This document shows, one piece after another, positions 45,016 to 54,688 of a DNA stretch of 64,000 nucleotides. The notes below the pieces were generated by a model that searched no databases, was not told where the DNA came from, and saw nothing but the letters and a program-made list of their open reading frames with translations. The position numbers and the translations under genes were made by a program. The stretch is from Olivibacter jilunii (lineage in GTDB: Bacteria > Bacteroidota > Bacteroidia > Sphingobacteriales > Sphingobacteriaceae). The first letter of the stretch is position 1, and each line of letters begins with the position of its first letter. The stretch covers positions 806,001-870,000 of the forward strand of contig NZ_LR027849.1 in the NCBI RefSeq assembly GCF_900607235.1. The letters run 5' to 3'.

Positions 45016-47124
45016 ATGTCAAGAGACTTAAAATTCACAAGGAATATCGGTATTGCCGCACACATCGATGCTGGTAAAACCACTACTACCGAGCGTATCT
45101 TATACTACGCCGGAGTTAACCACAAAATTGGGGAAGTGCATGAGGGAGCTTCAACCATGGACTGGATGGTCCAGGAAGCTGAGCGCGGTATTACCATTAC
45201 TTCCGCTGCTACCACTGTATTCTGGAACTATCGAGGAAGTAAATATCAGGTAAATATTATAGATACACCGGGACACGTTGACTTTACCGTTGAGGTAAAT
45301 CGTTCTTTACGTGTACTGGACGGATTGGTATTTTTGTTCTCTGCAGTTGACGGTGTAGAACCTCAATCCGAAACTAACTGGCGCTTGGCAGATAACTATA
45401 AAGTTTCACGTATCGGCTTCGTTAATAAGATGGACCGTTCAGGTGCTGACTTTTTAAAGGTAGTTAAGCAAGTAAAAGATATGTTAGGTGCTGATGCAAT
45501 TCCTTTGCAATTACCAATCGGTGCTGAGGATAACTTCAAAGGAGTTGTTGATTTGATCAATAACCGTGGGATCGTTTGGAATGAAGAAGATAAGGGTATG
45601 ACCTTTACTGAAGTGCCTATCCCTGAGGATATGGTTGACGAAGTTGCCGAGTGGAGAGAGAAGCTATTGGAATCGGTAGCGGGTTACGATGAATCGTTGA
45701 TGGAGAAATTCTTTGAAGATCCTAACTCGATCTCAGAACGTGAAATCTTAACAGCACTTCGTAAAGCGGTAATTGACAATGCTATTGTGCCAATGGTTTG
45801 TGGATCGTCCTTTAAAAATAAAGGGGTTCAAACCATGTTGGATTTAGTAATGGAGTTGTTACCGTCCCCGCTAGATCAAGAAGCGGTAAAAGGAACAGAT
45901 CCTCGGACTGATGCAGAAATTATTCGTAAACCTTCTGTTGACGAACCATTTGCTGCACTAGGTTTCAAAATTGCAACGGATCCATTTGTGGGCCGCTTAT
46001 GCTTCATTCGTGTTTATTCGGGCATATTGGAAGCAGGTTCCTATGTTTATAATACACGCTCAGGCAATAAGGAGCGTATATCTCGTATCTTCCAAATGCA
46101 CGCGAATAAGCAAAATCCTATTCCAAATATCGGAGCAGGTGATATCGGTGCAGTTGTTGGTTTCAAAGATATCAAAACCGGGGATACCCTTTGCGATGAA
46201 AAACATCCAATTGTTTTAGAATCCATGACTTTCCCCGAACCGGTAATTGGTTTGGCGATTGAGCCTAAGACGCAAGCCGATGTTGACAAGCTGGGTGTTG
46301 CTTTGGGTAAATTAGCTGAAGAAGATCCTACCTTCGTGGTACAAAGTGATGAAGAAACAGGCCAAACGGTTATCAAAGGTATGGGTGAGCTACACTTAGA
46401 TATCTTAATTGATCGTTTGAAGCGCGAATTTAAAGTAGAAGTAAATCAAGGCGCTCCGCAAGTGGCTTATAAAGAGGCGATTACAGCAGAAGCTGCGCAC
46501 CGCGAAGTATACAAAAAGCAAACCGGTGGTCGTGGTAAGTTTGCGGATATACAAGTAGTTATTTCTCCAATCGATAAAGATTACGAGAAAGGCGGCTTAC
46601 AATTTGTGAATGAAATCGTAGGTGGAGCAATTCCACGTGAATTTATTCCTTCAGTACAGAAAGGTTTTGAAGCAGCCATGGTAAATGGTGTGTTAGCGGG
46701 CTTCCCGGTAACGGATATGAAAGTTCGATTGGTAGATGGATCTTTCCACGCGGTCGACTCCGATGCACTGTCTTTCGAGATTGCCGCCCGTACTGCCTTC
46801 CGTGAAGCACTACCGAAATGTCGCCCCGTGTTAATGGAGCCGATCATGAAAATTGAGGTGCTTACACCGGAAGAAAACATGGGAGATGTAATGGGTGACT
46901 TAAACCGTCGCCGCGGACAGCTTCAAGGTATGGATACACGTAACGGATCTCAAGTAATTAAAGCACTTGTGCCACTTTCTGAAATGTTCGGTTATGTGAC
47001 TCAATTGAGAACAATTACATCCGGTCGCGCTACTTCTACCATGGAGTTTGATCACTATGCAGAAGCACCTAAAAACGTTCAGGACGAGGTGATTGCAAAA
47101 GCAAAGGGTAAAGTTAAAGCCTAA
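45016..47124 (+). CDS. fusA: translation elongation factor G
   Basis: A 702-residue GTPase that drives ribosomal translocation. G1 [18 protein letters not shown] (about 15), G3 [18 protein letters not shown]4 NKMDRSGA, then domains II-V with [11 protein letters not shown] and [23 protein letters not shown]. The ATG at 45016 ([10 protein letters not shown]) fits the family; an upstream in-frame extension to 44947 lies in the intergenic hairpin region and is not coding. Full length. Confidence 0.98.
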   Translation: MSRDLKFTRNIGIAAHIDAGKTTTTERILYYAGVNHKIGEVHEGASTMDWMVQEAERGITITSAATTVFWNYRGSKYQVNIIDTPGHVDFTVEVNRSLRVLDGLVFLFSAVDGVEPQSETNWRLADNYKVSRIGFVNKMDRSGADFLKVVKQVKDMLGADAIPLQLPIGAEDNFKGVVDLINNRGIVWNEEDKGMTFTEVPIPEDMVDEVAEWREKLLESVAGYDESLMEKFFEDPNSISEREILTALRKAVIDNAIVPMVCGSSFKNKGVQTMLDLVMELLPSPLDQEAVKGTDPRTDAEIIRKPSVDEPFAALGFKIATDPFVGRLCFIRVYSGILEAGSYVYNTRSGNKERISRIFQMHANKQNPIPNIGAGDIGAVVGFKDIKTGDTLCDEKHPIVLESMTFPEPVIGLAIEPKTQADVDKLGVALGKLAEEDPTFVVQSDEETGQTVIKGMGELHLDILIDRLKREFKVEVNQGAPQVAYKEAITAEAAHREVYKKQTGGRGKFADIQVVISPIDKDYEKGGLQFVNEIVGGAIPREFIPSVQKGFEAAMVNGVLAGFPVTDMKVRLVDGSFHAVDSDALSFEIAARTAFREALPKCRPVLMEPIMKIEVLTPEENMGDVMGDLNRRRGQLQGMDTRNGSQVIKALVPLSEMFGYVTQLRTITSGRATSTMEFDHYAEAPKNVQDEVIAKAKGKVKA

Positions 47125-47134
47125 TTTTTAAATC

Positions 47135-47170
47135 TGATGTTCCGTTATAAATAGCTCTAACGGAACATCA
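47135..47170 (+). repeat. 13-bp inverted repeat between fusA and rpsJ
   Basis: TGATGTTCCGTTA (47135-47147) and TAACGGAACATCA (47158-47170) are perfect complements around a 10-nt loop. There is no T-run after it, so it is more likely an RNA-processing or regulatory hairpin than a terminator; it ends 15 bp before rpsJ. Confidence 0.55.
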
Positions 47171-47185
47171 TTAATATAACATATA

Positions 47186-47491
47186 ATGAGCCAAAGAATC
47201 AGAATTAAATTAAAATCGTACGATTACAATTTGGTTGACAAATCAGCCGAAAAGATTGTAAAAACTGTAAAACCTACAGGAGCTGTAGTAAGCGGTCCAA
47301 TTCCACTTCCTACTGAAAAGAAAATTTACACCGTTTTACGTTCACCACACGTGAATAAAAAAGCGCGTGAACAATTTCAGTTATGCTCTTATAAAAGATT
47401 GTTAGATATTTACAGCTCTAACTCAAAAACAGTTGACGCTCTGATGAAACTTGAATTGCCTAGTGGTGTAGAAGTTGAAATCAAAGTTTAA
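47186..47491 (+). CDS. rpsJ: 30S ribosomal protein S10 (NusE)
   Basis: A 101-residue S10, typical length, with [49 protein letters not shown] and a C-terminal [11 protein letters not shown]. It is a 30S protein and, with NusB, an antitermination factor. It is followed by a strong terminator, not by rplC as in the usual S10 operon. Confidence 0.97.
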   Translation: MSQRIRIKLKSYDYNLVDKSAEKIVKTVKPTGAVVSGPIPLPTEKKIYTVLRSPHVNKKAREQFQLCSYKRLLDIYSSNSKTVDALMKLELPSGVEVEIKV

Positions 47492-47516
47492 TGATTTTAG
47501 TTTTCTTTAGAACAAG

Positions 47517-47545
47517 AAGCGAGGGCCAAACCCCTCGCTTTTTTT
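47517..47545 (+). terminator. intrinsic terminator downstream of rpsJ
   Basis: AAGCGAGGG (47517-47525), loop CCAAAC, CCCTCGCTT (47532-47540), T7. Confidence 0.85.
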
Positions 47546-47612
47546 GTTTAGGGACATGATATAAGCCATAAAATGTGTATTTTAGCAATTAACGCTTTTT
47601 TATTTAATAAGT

Positions 47613-48308
47613 ATGGCCAATAAAATCTTAGTTATCGAGGATCAGTCGAAATTAGCATCGTTAATTCAAAGGGGACTCAGCGCAGATGGTTATGACGTTC
47701 GGATTGCTTCCGATGGAGAATTGGGCTTGGACATGATATACCACAACGCATTTGACCTTATTGTTTTGGATGTCATGTTGCCTGGAATTAGTGGAATTGA
47801 AGTTTGCCAACTGTTGCGTAAAGAAAATAACCCCGTTCCTATTCTAATGCTAACCGCATTAAGTGCAACAAACAATGTTGTAACCGGATTGGATTCAGGA
47901 GCGGACGATTACATGGTTAAACCTTTTAAATTCGAGGAACTGAAAGCTCGCATTCGCACATTGGTGAGAAGGGCAAATGGCACTAACGGTCAGCAGAATC
48001 CAGCTTCGTCTACTATTCGAATTATGGACTTAGTATTAGATATGGATGCGCGGATCGCTACTCGAGGTGGTAAAGAAATTGCCTTAACGGCAACCGAATA
48101 CCGTTTGCTGGAATTTATGATGAAAAACAAAAATAAAGTACTAACGAGAATCGAGATTTTAGAACATGTCTGGGACATCAATTTTAATATGGGAACCAAC
48201 GTGGTAGACGTTTACGTAAACTATCTTAGGAAGAAGGTAGACAAAGGTTTTGACGTAAAATTGATTCATACGATGATAGGAGTCGGTTACTCGATCAAAG
48301 AAGCTTAA
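47613..48308 (+). CDS. OmpR-family response regulator
   Basis: A 231-residue two-component response regulator: receiver domain with phospho-acceptor Asp53 (VLDVMLPG) and Lys103 (MVKPFKFEEL), then a C-terminal winged-helix DNA-binding domain (ALTATEYRLLEFMMKNKNKVLTR-type sequence). The paired kinase starts 65 bp downstream. Signal unknown. Confidence 0.95.
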   Translation: MANKILVIEDQSKLASLIQRGLSADGYDVRIASDGELGLDMIYHNAFDLIVLDVMLPGISGIEVCQLLRKENNPVPILMLTALSATNNVVTGLDSGADDYMVKPFKFEELKARIRTLVRRANGTNGQQNPASSTIRIMDLVLDMDARIATRGGKEIALTATEYRLLEFMMKNKNKVLTRIEILEHVWDINFNMGTNVVDVYVNYLRKKVDKGFDVKLIHTMIGVGYSIKEA

Positions 48309-48373
48309 ATATTGAGACTGTCGAAACAAGTGCGGTATAAGCTTCTCTGATGATAAAGAATATGTTGACTTAG

Positions 48374-49747
48374 ATGAAAATCCAAAGTAAGTTTGTCCTT
48401 CTTTTCTTCTGTGTTGCGCTCGGATTAATTTCCATTTTAATGGGAGCTATCTTCTTTTTTACGCAGCAGTATGCTTTTGAAGATTTCTATAAGCGCTTGG
48501 AGGCAAGGGTGAATATCGGTGCTGAGGTATATATGCAGGAAGACGAACTGACCATCTACTATTACCGACGGATACGAAATCGTTATCTCGAAAGATTACC
48601 GGCAGAAAGCGATTTCTTCTTTCGTGTTGAACATGGAAAGGTAATTCCAAAAAAGGGAGCGCCGCAACTGCCGAAGAGCTTTTTTACGGAAATACTAAAA
48701 AAAGGCCGTAGTCGATATAATAACCGGAACGATTTTTTTGCCGGTCGATTTTTTAAGTCGGAGAAAGGCGATTTCATTGTAGTGGTTTACGCCAAAGACC
48801 CTTCCGGTTTCCGTGAACTGGCCATGCTTCAAAAAATATTGATCATCGGTTTTTTTATATCTATTCTGGTTGTTTATTTCATCGGCAAGGTTTTTTCTCA
48901 ACAAATTTTCAAACCTTTTTCGCAAATTATTAAAAAAGTGCAGGAAATAACGGCTGATAACCTACATCTACGCTTGCCTGGACGTAAAGGAACGGATGAG
49001 CTGGCTGAAATTACCACAACATTTAATGATATGCTGGATCGATTGGAAACTGCATTTGATACACAGAGTAATTTCATCAGTAATGCTTCTCACGAGCTAC
49101 GAACTCCCATTAGCATTATATCCGGGGAAGCAGAATTGGCTATGGGTAGCGGTGAATTGCCAGAATCACATAAACAATCCTTGTCGGTCATTATTAGCGA
49201 AGCTGATAAATTACAGGAGATTATCAGTGGCTTACTTTACCTTGCCAAAACGTCTGCAGATAAAAGTAAGCAACCAAAAGAGCGGGTGCGCATGGATCAG
49301 CTTTTAATGAATATTAAAAAGATCACCGATCAGGTGAATCCCGGTTGTGAATTGAGGTTAACCTTTGAAGACTTGCCGGAGGAGGAAGATGAACTTACGG
49401 TGATGGGATATGAACATTTGTTACAGCTGGCTTTATCTAATATTGTGACAAATGCCTGCAAATACTCCGACAACAAGCCAGTACGAATTCATTTAAAAAC
49501 TTCTAATAAACATATTCTCATTAATGTTTTAGACGAAGGGATAGGTATCCCCGAACAAGAAAAGAAATACATCTTCGAACCATTTTTCAGGGCATCCAAT
49601 ACTCATTTTTATGAAGGACATGGTGTAGGGTTACCTTTAGCCTTAAAAATAATTCGCTTACACAGAGGCACAATCGATATTAGAACCCAAGTAAATTCCG
49701 GAACAGATATCACTGTTTTACTGCCAAGCGTTGCCAATCATAAATAA
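48374..49747 (+). CDS. sensor histidine kinase
   Basis: A 457-residue membrane kinase: helix 1 (about 8-31), periplasmic sensor region (about 32-152), helix 2 (about 153-173), HAMP domain (about 174-225), HisKA with phosphorylated His240 in NASHELRTP, and HATPase_c (NIVTNACKYSDN, DEGIGIPEQEK, GHGVGLPLALKI). It pairs with the response regulator upstream in one operon. Confidence 0.95.
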   Translation: MKIQSKFVLLFFCVALGLISILMGAIFFFTQQYAFEDFYKRLEARVNIGAEVYMQEDELTIYYYRRIRNRYLERLPAESDFFFRVEHGKVIPKKGAPQLPKSFFTEILKKGRSRYNNRNDFFAGRFFKSEKGDFIVVVYAKDPSGFRELAMLQKILIIGFFISILVVYFIGKVFSQQIFKPFSQIIKKVQEITADNLHLRLPGRKGTDELAEITTTFNDMLDRLETAFDTQSNFISNASHELRTPISIISGEAELAMGSGELPESHKQSLSVIISEADKLQEIISGLLYLAKTSADKSKQPKERVRMDQLLMNIKKITDQVNPGCELRLTFEDLPEEEDELTVMGYEHLLQLALSNIVTNACKYSDNKPVRIHLKTSNKHILINVLDEGIGIPEQEKKYIFEPFFRASNTHFYEGHGVGLPLALKIIRLHRGTIDIRTQVNSGTDITVLLPSVANHK

Positions 49748-49915
49748 GGTCATAGCTTGATTTTGCCTAAAACTCTAATCCTATTTTAATTTTATCCTTA
49801 ATCTTCTTTAATGAGTTTCTTATTTCTTTGTAAAGTTAGGTAAAATGAGCAATTGTTTGTGGGAGCTTTAGCAATGTTCTTTTTTATTGATTTTTAAGCT
49901 AAAAGGAGACATTTT

Positions 49916-50410
49916 ATGAAGAAAATTCTTATTCCGACTGATTTTTCAGGCCAATCATTGGATATTCTGACCGATTATCTTTTGTCTTGCAATGAAAAAG
50001 AGGTATCTGTTTTATTCTTTAGCGTAGTGAAACTTTCTGATTCTATAACTGATTTGTTGCTTTTGTCGAAAAGGACTAAAGAAATAGAATTGATCCCAAG
50101 ATCGTTCGAAAATTATTGTAGATGTATACAGGATGAGTTCGAAAGGATTAAAGATGTAAGATTTGAATACTTTTACGGGAATACAATTGCACTTTTTAGA
50201 AACTTTTTGGATGCAAACCGTATCGATGAAATTGTTTACGATCCTTCTATTGAATTACAGATGATTACCAAGGAGAGTTCCGATCCCATTGATCTAATTG
50301 AAAGGTGTAAATGGAATAAATGGGTTCCATCAAGAAAGCAGATGGGCAGTAAATTAACCGAGGAGGAGAAAGCAATTTATGCTCGGGAATTAGAAAGAGC
50401 GCTCCTATAA
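49916..50410 (+). CDS. universal stress protein-like, divergent C-terminus
   Basis: A 164-residue protein beginning with a UspA-like strand and turn (KKILIPTDFSGQSLDI) and having a second-domain-like EIVYDPS. The usual C-terminal ATP-binding Gly motif (GxxGxxxGxS) is missing; the last 30 residues (SKLTEEEKAIYARELERALL) are charged and helical. An AAGGAG Shine-Dalgarno lies nine bases before the ATG. It is followed by the bestrophin gene after 25 bp. Confidence 0.62.
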   Translation: MKKILIPTDFSGQSLDILTDYLLSCNEKEVSVLFFSVVKLSDSITDLLLLSKRTKEIELIPRSFENYCRCIQDEFERIKDVRFEYFYGNTIALFRNFLDANRIDEIVYDPSIELQMITKESSDPIDLIERCKWNKWVPSRKQMGSKLTEEEKAIYARELERALL

Positions 50411-50435
50411 ATCAAAAAACTTAAAGAATTTACTT

Positions 50436-51362
50436 ATGCTACTGAAAAACAATATACCCATAGGATACGTGCTTGGTAAAGTAAAATACGACAGCGCGCT
50501 GGTTGCCATATATGCCATTGTTGTGACGGTTTCACACCAACTGAACATATTTAATTTTGACATTCCAATAGGAGGAGTGCCTGCGATTCTTGGAACGGTT
50601 ATTTCCTTATTACTGGCTTTTCGTTCAAATCAAGCTTATGATCGTTGGTGGGAGGCCCGCATTGTTTGGGGAGCTATCGTAAATGATTCAAGAAGTTTCG
50701 CAAGGCAGGTTATTACATTTATTGGAAATCTTTACGATTCAGGAAGCACCGGCGAATTGAAAGAAAGACTGATTAAACGTCAAATCGCATGGAATTATGC
50801 GTTAACGAAGTCGTTGCGGAAACAAGATCCGTATAAAGATATCAAAAGGTTATTATCCGAATCTGATTTTGAGTTTGTCAAGGCTTATGACAATGTACCT
50901 AATGCTTTACTTAAGTTGCAAGGCATGGACATTAATAGGGCGACAAATGAGGGGCTTTTAAACCAATTTCAACAGATTGAATTAGAGAGAACCTTAATGA
51001 AGCTGACCGATTCGATGGGGAAATGCGAACGCATAAAAAGTACGGTATTTCCTGAAACGTATACACTATATATACGTTTGGCAATTTATCTATTCATTAC
51101 GGTGCTGCCATTCAGCCTTTTCGGTTTGTTCGGATATATATCTATTCCTTTGGTTATCGCCATCGGTACGTTGTTCCTTTTAATAGAAAAGATGGCTGTA
51201 CATTTGCAAGATCCATTTGAGAATAAGCCGACGGATACGCCTATGTCTACCATTTCCGCAAAAATCGAGCGGGATTTAATGCAAATGTGGCTTGATGATC
51301 GAATGGAAGATCAGCGAGATGAAGCGAAAAATGCAGATCGAAAAATGTTCTATATACTTTAA
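50436..51362 (+). CDS. bestrophin family anion channel
   Basis: A 308-residue membrane protein with the bestrophin core RSNQAYDRWWEARIVWGAIVNDSR (about 67-91) and two-plus-two membrane helices near 25-60 and 210-250. Bestrophins conduct chloride or other anions. It lies 25 bp after the Usp-like gene, so the two are probably co-transcribed. A strong shared terminator follows. Confidence 0.85.
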   Translation: MLLKNNIPIGYVLGKVKYDSALVAIYAIVVTVSHQLNIFNFDIPIGGVPAILGTVISLLLAFRSNQAYDRWWEARIVWGAIVNDSRSFARQVITFIGNLYDSGSTGELKERLIKRQIAWNYALTKSLRKQDPYKDIKRLLSESDFEFVKAYDNVPNALLKLQGMDINRATNEGLLNQFQQIELERTLMKLTDSMGKCERIKSTVFPETYTLYIRLAIYLFITVLPFSLFGLFGYISIPLVIAIGTLFLLIEKMAVHLQDPFENKPTDTPMSTISAKIERDLMQMWLDDRMEDQRDEAKNADRKMFYIL

Positions 51363-51384
51363 TTAACCTAACTTTTATCCGTTA

Positions 51385-51419
51385 AAAAAGCCGGTAGAGA
51401 TTATCTCTACCGGCTTTTT
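51385..51419. terminator. bidirectional terminator between bestrophin and carbonic anhydrase genes
   Basis: AAAAAGCCGGTAGAGA (51385-51400) pairs with TCTCTACCGGCTTTTT (51404-51419) around a 3-nt loop; A-run on one side and T-run on the other serve both convergent genes. Confidence 0.88.
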
Positions 51420-51440
51420 AACTATAATCGCCATAGCCTA

Positions 51441-52103
51441 TTATTTATAAGCGAAGACATCATCCAATTGGGTGCTTTCTGTAAAAGTTAAGTCAAGGTC
51501 AATCAACCTGCCTGTTTCCAGTTCAATAACCATACCGTGAACAGCTAAATCGTCCCTTTCCTTCCAGGCGTTTTGGATGATGGTTGAGGTGCAGAGATTA
51601 AATACCTGTTCTGCAACATTCAGTTCAACCAAGCGATTCACCTTAGCAGTAGAGTCGGTAATAGCATCGATTTCGCCTTTATGTAAGCGATAAACGTCTT
51701 TAATATGGCAAAGCCAGTTGTCAATTAAGCCAAACTGCTTTTGACTAAGAGCAGCAGCCACGCCGCCGCAACCATAGTGCCCTGCAACGATAACATGTTT
51801 AACCTTTAATACATTTACTGCATAGTCCAATACACTCAACATATTCATATCCGAATGAATACACATATTTGCAATATTTCTATGCACAAAAACGTCTCCC
51901 GGTCTTGTATGCGTGATTTGATTTGCCGGTACACGACTATCTGCGCAGCCGATCCAAAGAATCTCAGGACGTTGTCCCTTGGCTAATTCTTTAAATAAGC
52001 CCGTTGTATCGCTTGCTACTTCATTAACCCATGCGTCATTTCCTGCCTTAATTCTATTAAATGTTTCTTCTAAAATGGGATTCTTAAAAGCTTTGTTCGA
52101 CAT
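51441..52103 (-). CDS. can: beta-class carbonic anhydrase
   Basis: A 220-residue zinc enzyme interconverting CO2 and bicarbonate. Zinc ligands are in WIGCADSRVP and VAGHYGCGGV, with the Asp-Arg pair after the first Cys, as in bacterial beta carbonic anhydrases. It begins two bases after the SulP gene's stop, so they form one operon. Confidence 0.93.
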   Translation of the reverse strand: MSNKAFKNPILEETFNRIKAGNDAWVNEVASDTTGLFKELAKGQRPEILWIGCADSRVPANQITHTRPGDVFVHRNIANMCIHSDMNMLSVLDYAVNVLKVKHVIVAGHYGCGGVAAALSQKQFGLIDNWLCHIKDVYRLHKGEIDAITDSTAKVNRLVELNVAEQVFNLCTSTIIQNAWKERDDLAVHGMVIELETGRLIDLDLTFTESTQLDDVFAYK

Positions 52104-52104
52104 A

Positions 52105-53733
52105 TTAAATTTGTTTTATTGGTTTAATCTTTTTTTTTCTTGTTCTTGGTTGTATTTTCTTAAATAAATGATGGATATTCGGCGCTTCTCGTTTATCATA
52201 CACATCGATCAATTCGACGCGTTTTCCCGAACTGAGCGCATTTTGTTCAAAGTCTTTGATTACTTGAACAACATCTTTGTCTATGAAACGGCTACCGGTT
52301 CCGTCCACGATAATATGCGTTACATCTTTCGGCAAATTATATAATGATTGTTGAATAGCTGCCTTATTTAGAAAGGACACTTCTTCAGATAAGTATACTT
52401 TTATTTTTTTATTTCCATTGCTTTCCTCCAGGTCATATCCAAAAGGATTGCGCATATTGTTACGTAAGATATAGAATATAGCCACTACCATGCCAATACC
52501 GACCCCTTTTAATAAATCAGTAAAAACAATTGCTAATATCGTAACAACGAACGGAATAAATTGATCGAGCCCTCTTCGGTACATGCGGGTAAATAGGGGG
52601 ATTTTGGCTAATTTGTATCCGGTAACCAATAGTATGGCCGCTAAGCAGGCGAGCGGTATCATATTAATAATGGCAGGAATAATTAATAGTGCCAATAGCA
52701 ACCAGAAGCCATGAAACATCGCGCTTTGCCTGGTCTTTCCGCCGGCATTAACATTTGCGGAAGACCTCACAATTACGGAAGTCATTGGAAGGCCACCTAA
52801 CATACCGGTTGTCATATTTCCAATTCCTTGCGCAACCAACTCCCGATTAGTAGGAGATACACGCTTATAGGGATCTAGTTTATCAACCGCTTCAATGCAG
52901 AGAAGTGTTTCCAAACTCGCAACAATAGCAATTGTAAATGCAACTATCCAAACATCATAGTTTACGATCGCAGTGAAATCAGGGAACTGAAATAAGCCTA
53001 AAAATTCATTAAAAGAGTTAACAACCGGTATCTCAACTAAATGTTTTGGGTCAATTTCGAGCTTGCTGCCCTTAAAGGCGATATTAAGCAATACGGCGAA
53101 AACAACGACCATAAGAGGCGCCGGCACTATACTCAGCTTTTTAAGTTTTGGCCAGTAGATTAATACTAGGAGGGATAAAGCCGTTATAATAGTAGCACCT
53201 AAATGGATCGCTCCGAAAGCGGCTTTAATAGCTAATAACGTGTTGTCTCCGTCTAATTGCTTGAAGCTTTCATCTCCAAAAAAATCAGCGTCATATCCCA
53301 ATGCATGGGGTAACTGTTTAAGGATAATGGTTATACCGATGGCAGCTAACATACCTTCGATAACTGCTGAAGGGAAATAGTTGCCGATGGTTCCTGCTTT
53401 AATCATACCAAGAACTAGTTGTATCATGCCCGCCAAGACTACAGCTAATAAAAAAACATGATACGAACCTAACGACTGAATAGCACCGAAAACAATAACC
53501 GTTAAGCCGGCGGCAGGGCCACTTACACTTAATTGCGAACCACTAATAGAGGCTACTACGAGTCCTCCGACAATTCCTGTCAATAGACCTGCAAATAAAG
53601 GTGCTCCCGATGCCATTGCTATCCCCAAACAAAGGGGTAAGGCAACTAGGAAGACGACCACACTTGCGGGTAAGTCGTACTTTAAGTCTCTTTTGGCAAC
53701 TTTAAAAAATGCTGAAAAACGTGTGCCTAGCAT
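52105..53733 (-). CDS. SulP-family anion transporter with STAS domain
   Basis: A 542-residue SulP permease: about eleven membrane helices (residues 20-430), SulP signature regions (SGPAAGLTVIVFGAI and LPMTSVIVRSSANVNAGGKT), then a cytoplasmic STAS domain (about 450-530). Downstream pairing with carbonic anhydrase suggests sodium-linked bicarbonate uptake, like BicA, rather than sulfate. Substrate is an inference. Confidence 0.85.
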   Translation of the reverse strand: MLGTRFSAFFKVAKRDLKYDLPASVVVFLVALPLCLGIAMASGAPLFAGLLTGIVGGLVVASISGSQLSVSGPAAGLTVIVFGAIQSLGSYHVFLLAVVLAGMIQLVLGMIKAGTIGNYFPSAVIEGMLAAIGITIILKQLPHALGYDADFFGDESFKQLDGDNTLLAIKAAFGAIHLGATIITALSLLVLIYWPKLKKLSIVPAPLMVVVFAVLLNIAFKGSKLEIDPKHLVEIPVVNSFNEFLGLFQFPDFTAIVNYDVWIVAFTIAIVASLETLLCIEAVDKLDPYKRVSPTNRELVAQGIGNMTTGMLGGLPMTSVIVRSSANVNAGGKTRQSAMFHGFWLLLALLIIPAIINMIPLACLAAILLVTGYKLAKIPLFTRMYRRGLDQFIPFVVTILAIVFTDLLKGVGIGMVVAIFYILRNNMRNPFGYDLEESNGNKKIKVYLSEEVSFLNKAAIQQSLYNLPKDVTHIIVDGTGSRFIDKDVVQVIKDFEQNALSSGKRVELIDVYDKREAPNIHHLFKKIQPRTRKKKIKPIKQI

Positions 53734-53942
53734 AAAATTTTAATGTGTTAGATAAATGATAATTATTTGTTGTTTTAAGCAAGTATATGTTATCCCTACA
53801 ATACAGCACCGAATCTTTATTATTGGTTATACGATTATAAAGAGCTGATTGTGGGAGTATATCAGTCCTTTACTAGCTCGCATAACCAATAAGGTATGTG
53901 GGTGCTATAGCTTTAGGAAAAATTAATTTGGGAATTACTTGT

Positions 53943-54281
53943 TTAACAATTTGGAGGCGGCGTTGGGACAGAAGGGTAGAATGACTTTACGCTGATGTCA
54001 TCATCTGTAACATATTGCTTGATAGCTAAATAACGTAAAGGAGTCATGAAAATGTCCCAATTAATTACCGTTGCGAATTCTTTGCTGAAATTTTCAATAT
54101 TGGTGTCGCCACAATTAGATTTACCGGAGTGGTTTTCAATCTCTAATTGCAAGATAACTGCCATTACATGTTTGCTATCGTATAAAGAAGCATATATAGG
54201 TGCGATTGAAATAGCCATCTTCAAAAAGAAGATAGAAAGAAAAAGAGCGCTATATACTTTTCTGATCCTTTTCGTTCTCAT
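53943..54281 (-). CDS. small secreted hypothetical protein ending in PPPNC
   Basis: A 112-residue protein with an N-terminal signal or membrane anchor (about 12-30) and a mature part with a Cys-Gly-Asp-Thr-Asn segment and a C-terminal SVPTPPPNC tail. It resembles short secreted Bacteroidota proteins I cannot name. It lies upstream of and on the opposite strand to mgtE, with no operon partner. Function unknown. The plus-strand ORF across it is a shadow. Confidence 0.5.
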   Translation of the reverse strand: MRTKRIRKVYSALFLSIFFLKMAISIAPIYASLYDSKHVMAVILQLEIENHSGKSNCGDTNIENFSKEFATVINWDIFMTPLRYLAIKQYVTDDDISVKSFYPSVPTPPPNC

Positions 54282-54688
54282 GCTATTTTAAGTTGGTAAT
54301 TTCATATTATACCTGTCGCTAAAATAAACAAAAAACATTTATATATGATTTTAATGAATAAAAAAATTACGAAAGTCAGACAAAGTTAGGGAGTTTAAAA
54401 ACTAAACCAGACAGGCTTTGTTTTTCAGTCGTGATCTTCATATGATCGATATTAATAAGACACGAGAATCATCGGCCAAAGCAAAATAGCTGGATGATAA
54501 AGGCTTTTGAACGCAAGCTCCTATGTCAGTACTTAAAGCGAGGGCAATGAAAATGAGCTTTATGAAGCATTAAGGGTAAATTTATTTTTAGGTGAAATGT
54601 ATAAATTACCTTGAGATTATTCAATAAAAAAGGCGACTTTTGCAGCAAATAGAATTTTTATGTAAAAACTTTACTTGAGGGCTTTTGT
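54282..54688. other. 407-bp region between the small secreted gene and mgtE
   Basis: No gene seen: short stretches of open frame end quickly. It holds the likely mgtE promoter at 54611-54642. Nothing else recognised. Confidence 0.4.
54611..54642 (+). promoter_or_regulatory. mgtE promoter candidate, TTG-N21-GACTTTTG
   Basis: TTG (54611-54613), 21-bp spacer and GACTTTTG (54635-54642), a one-base variant of TAnnTTTG, 46 bp before the ATG. Confidence 0.4.

Noticed and set aside
54046-54291. Plus-strand open frame of 81 codons over the small secreted gene
   Set aside because: The minus-strand frame has a signal anchor and a plausible secreted composition; the plus frame has none of these, so it is treated as the shadow.
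54400-54600. Possible decayed gene before mgtE
   Set aside because: Short open fragments such as one from 54441 can be read, but no homology is recognised and frames are interrupted; not enough to call a pseudogene.
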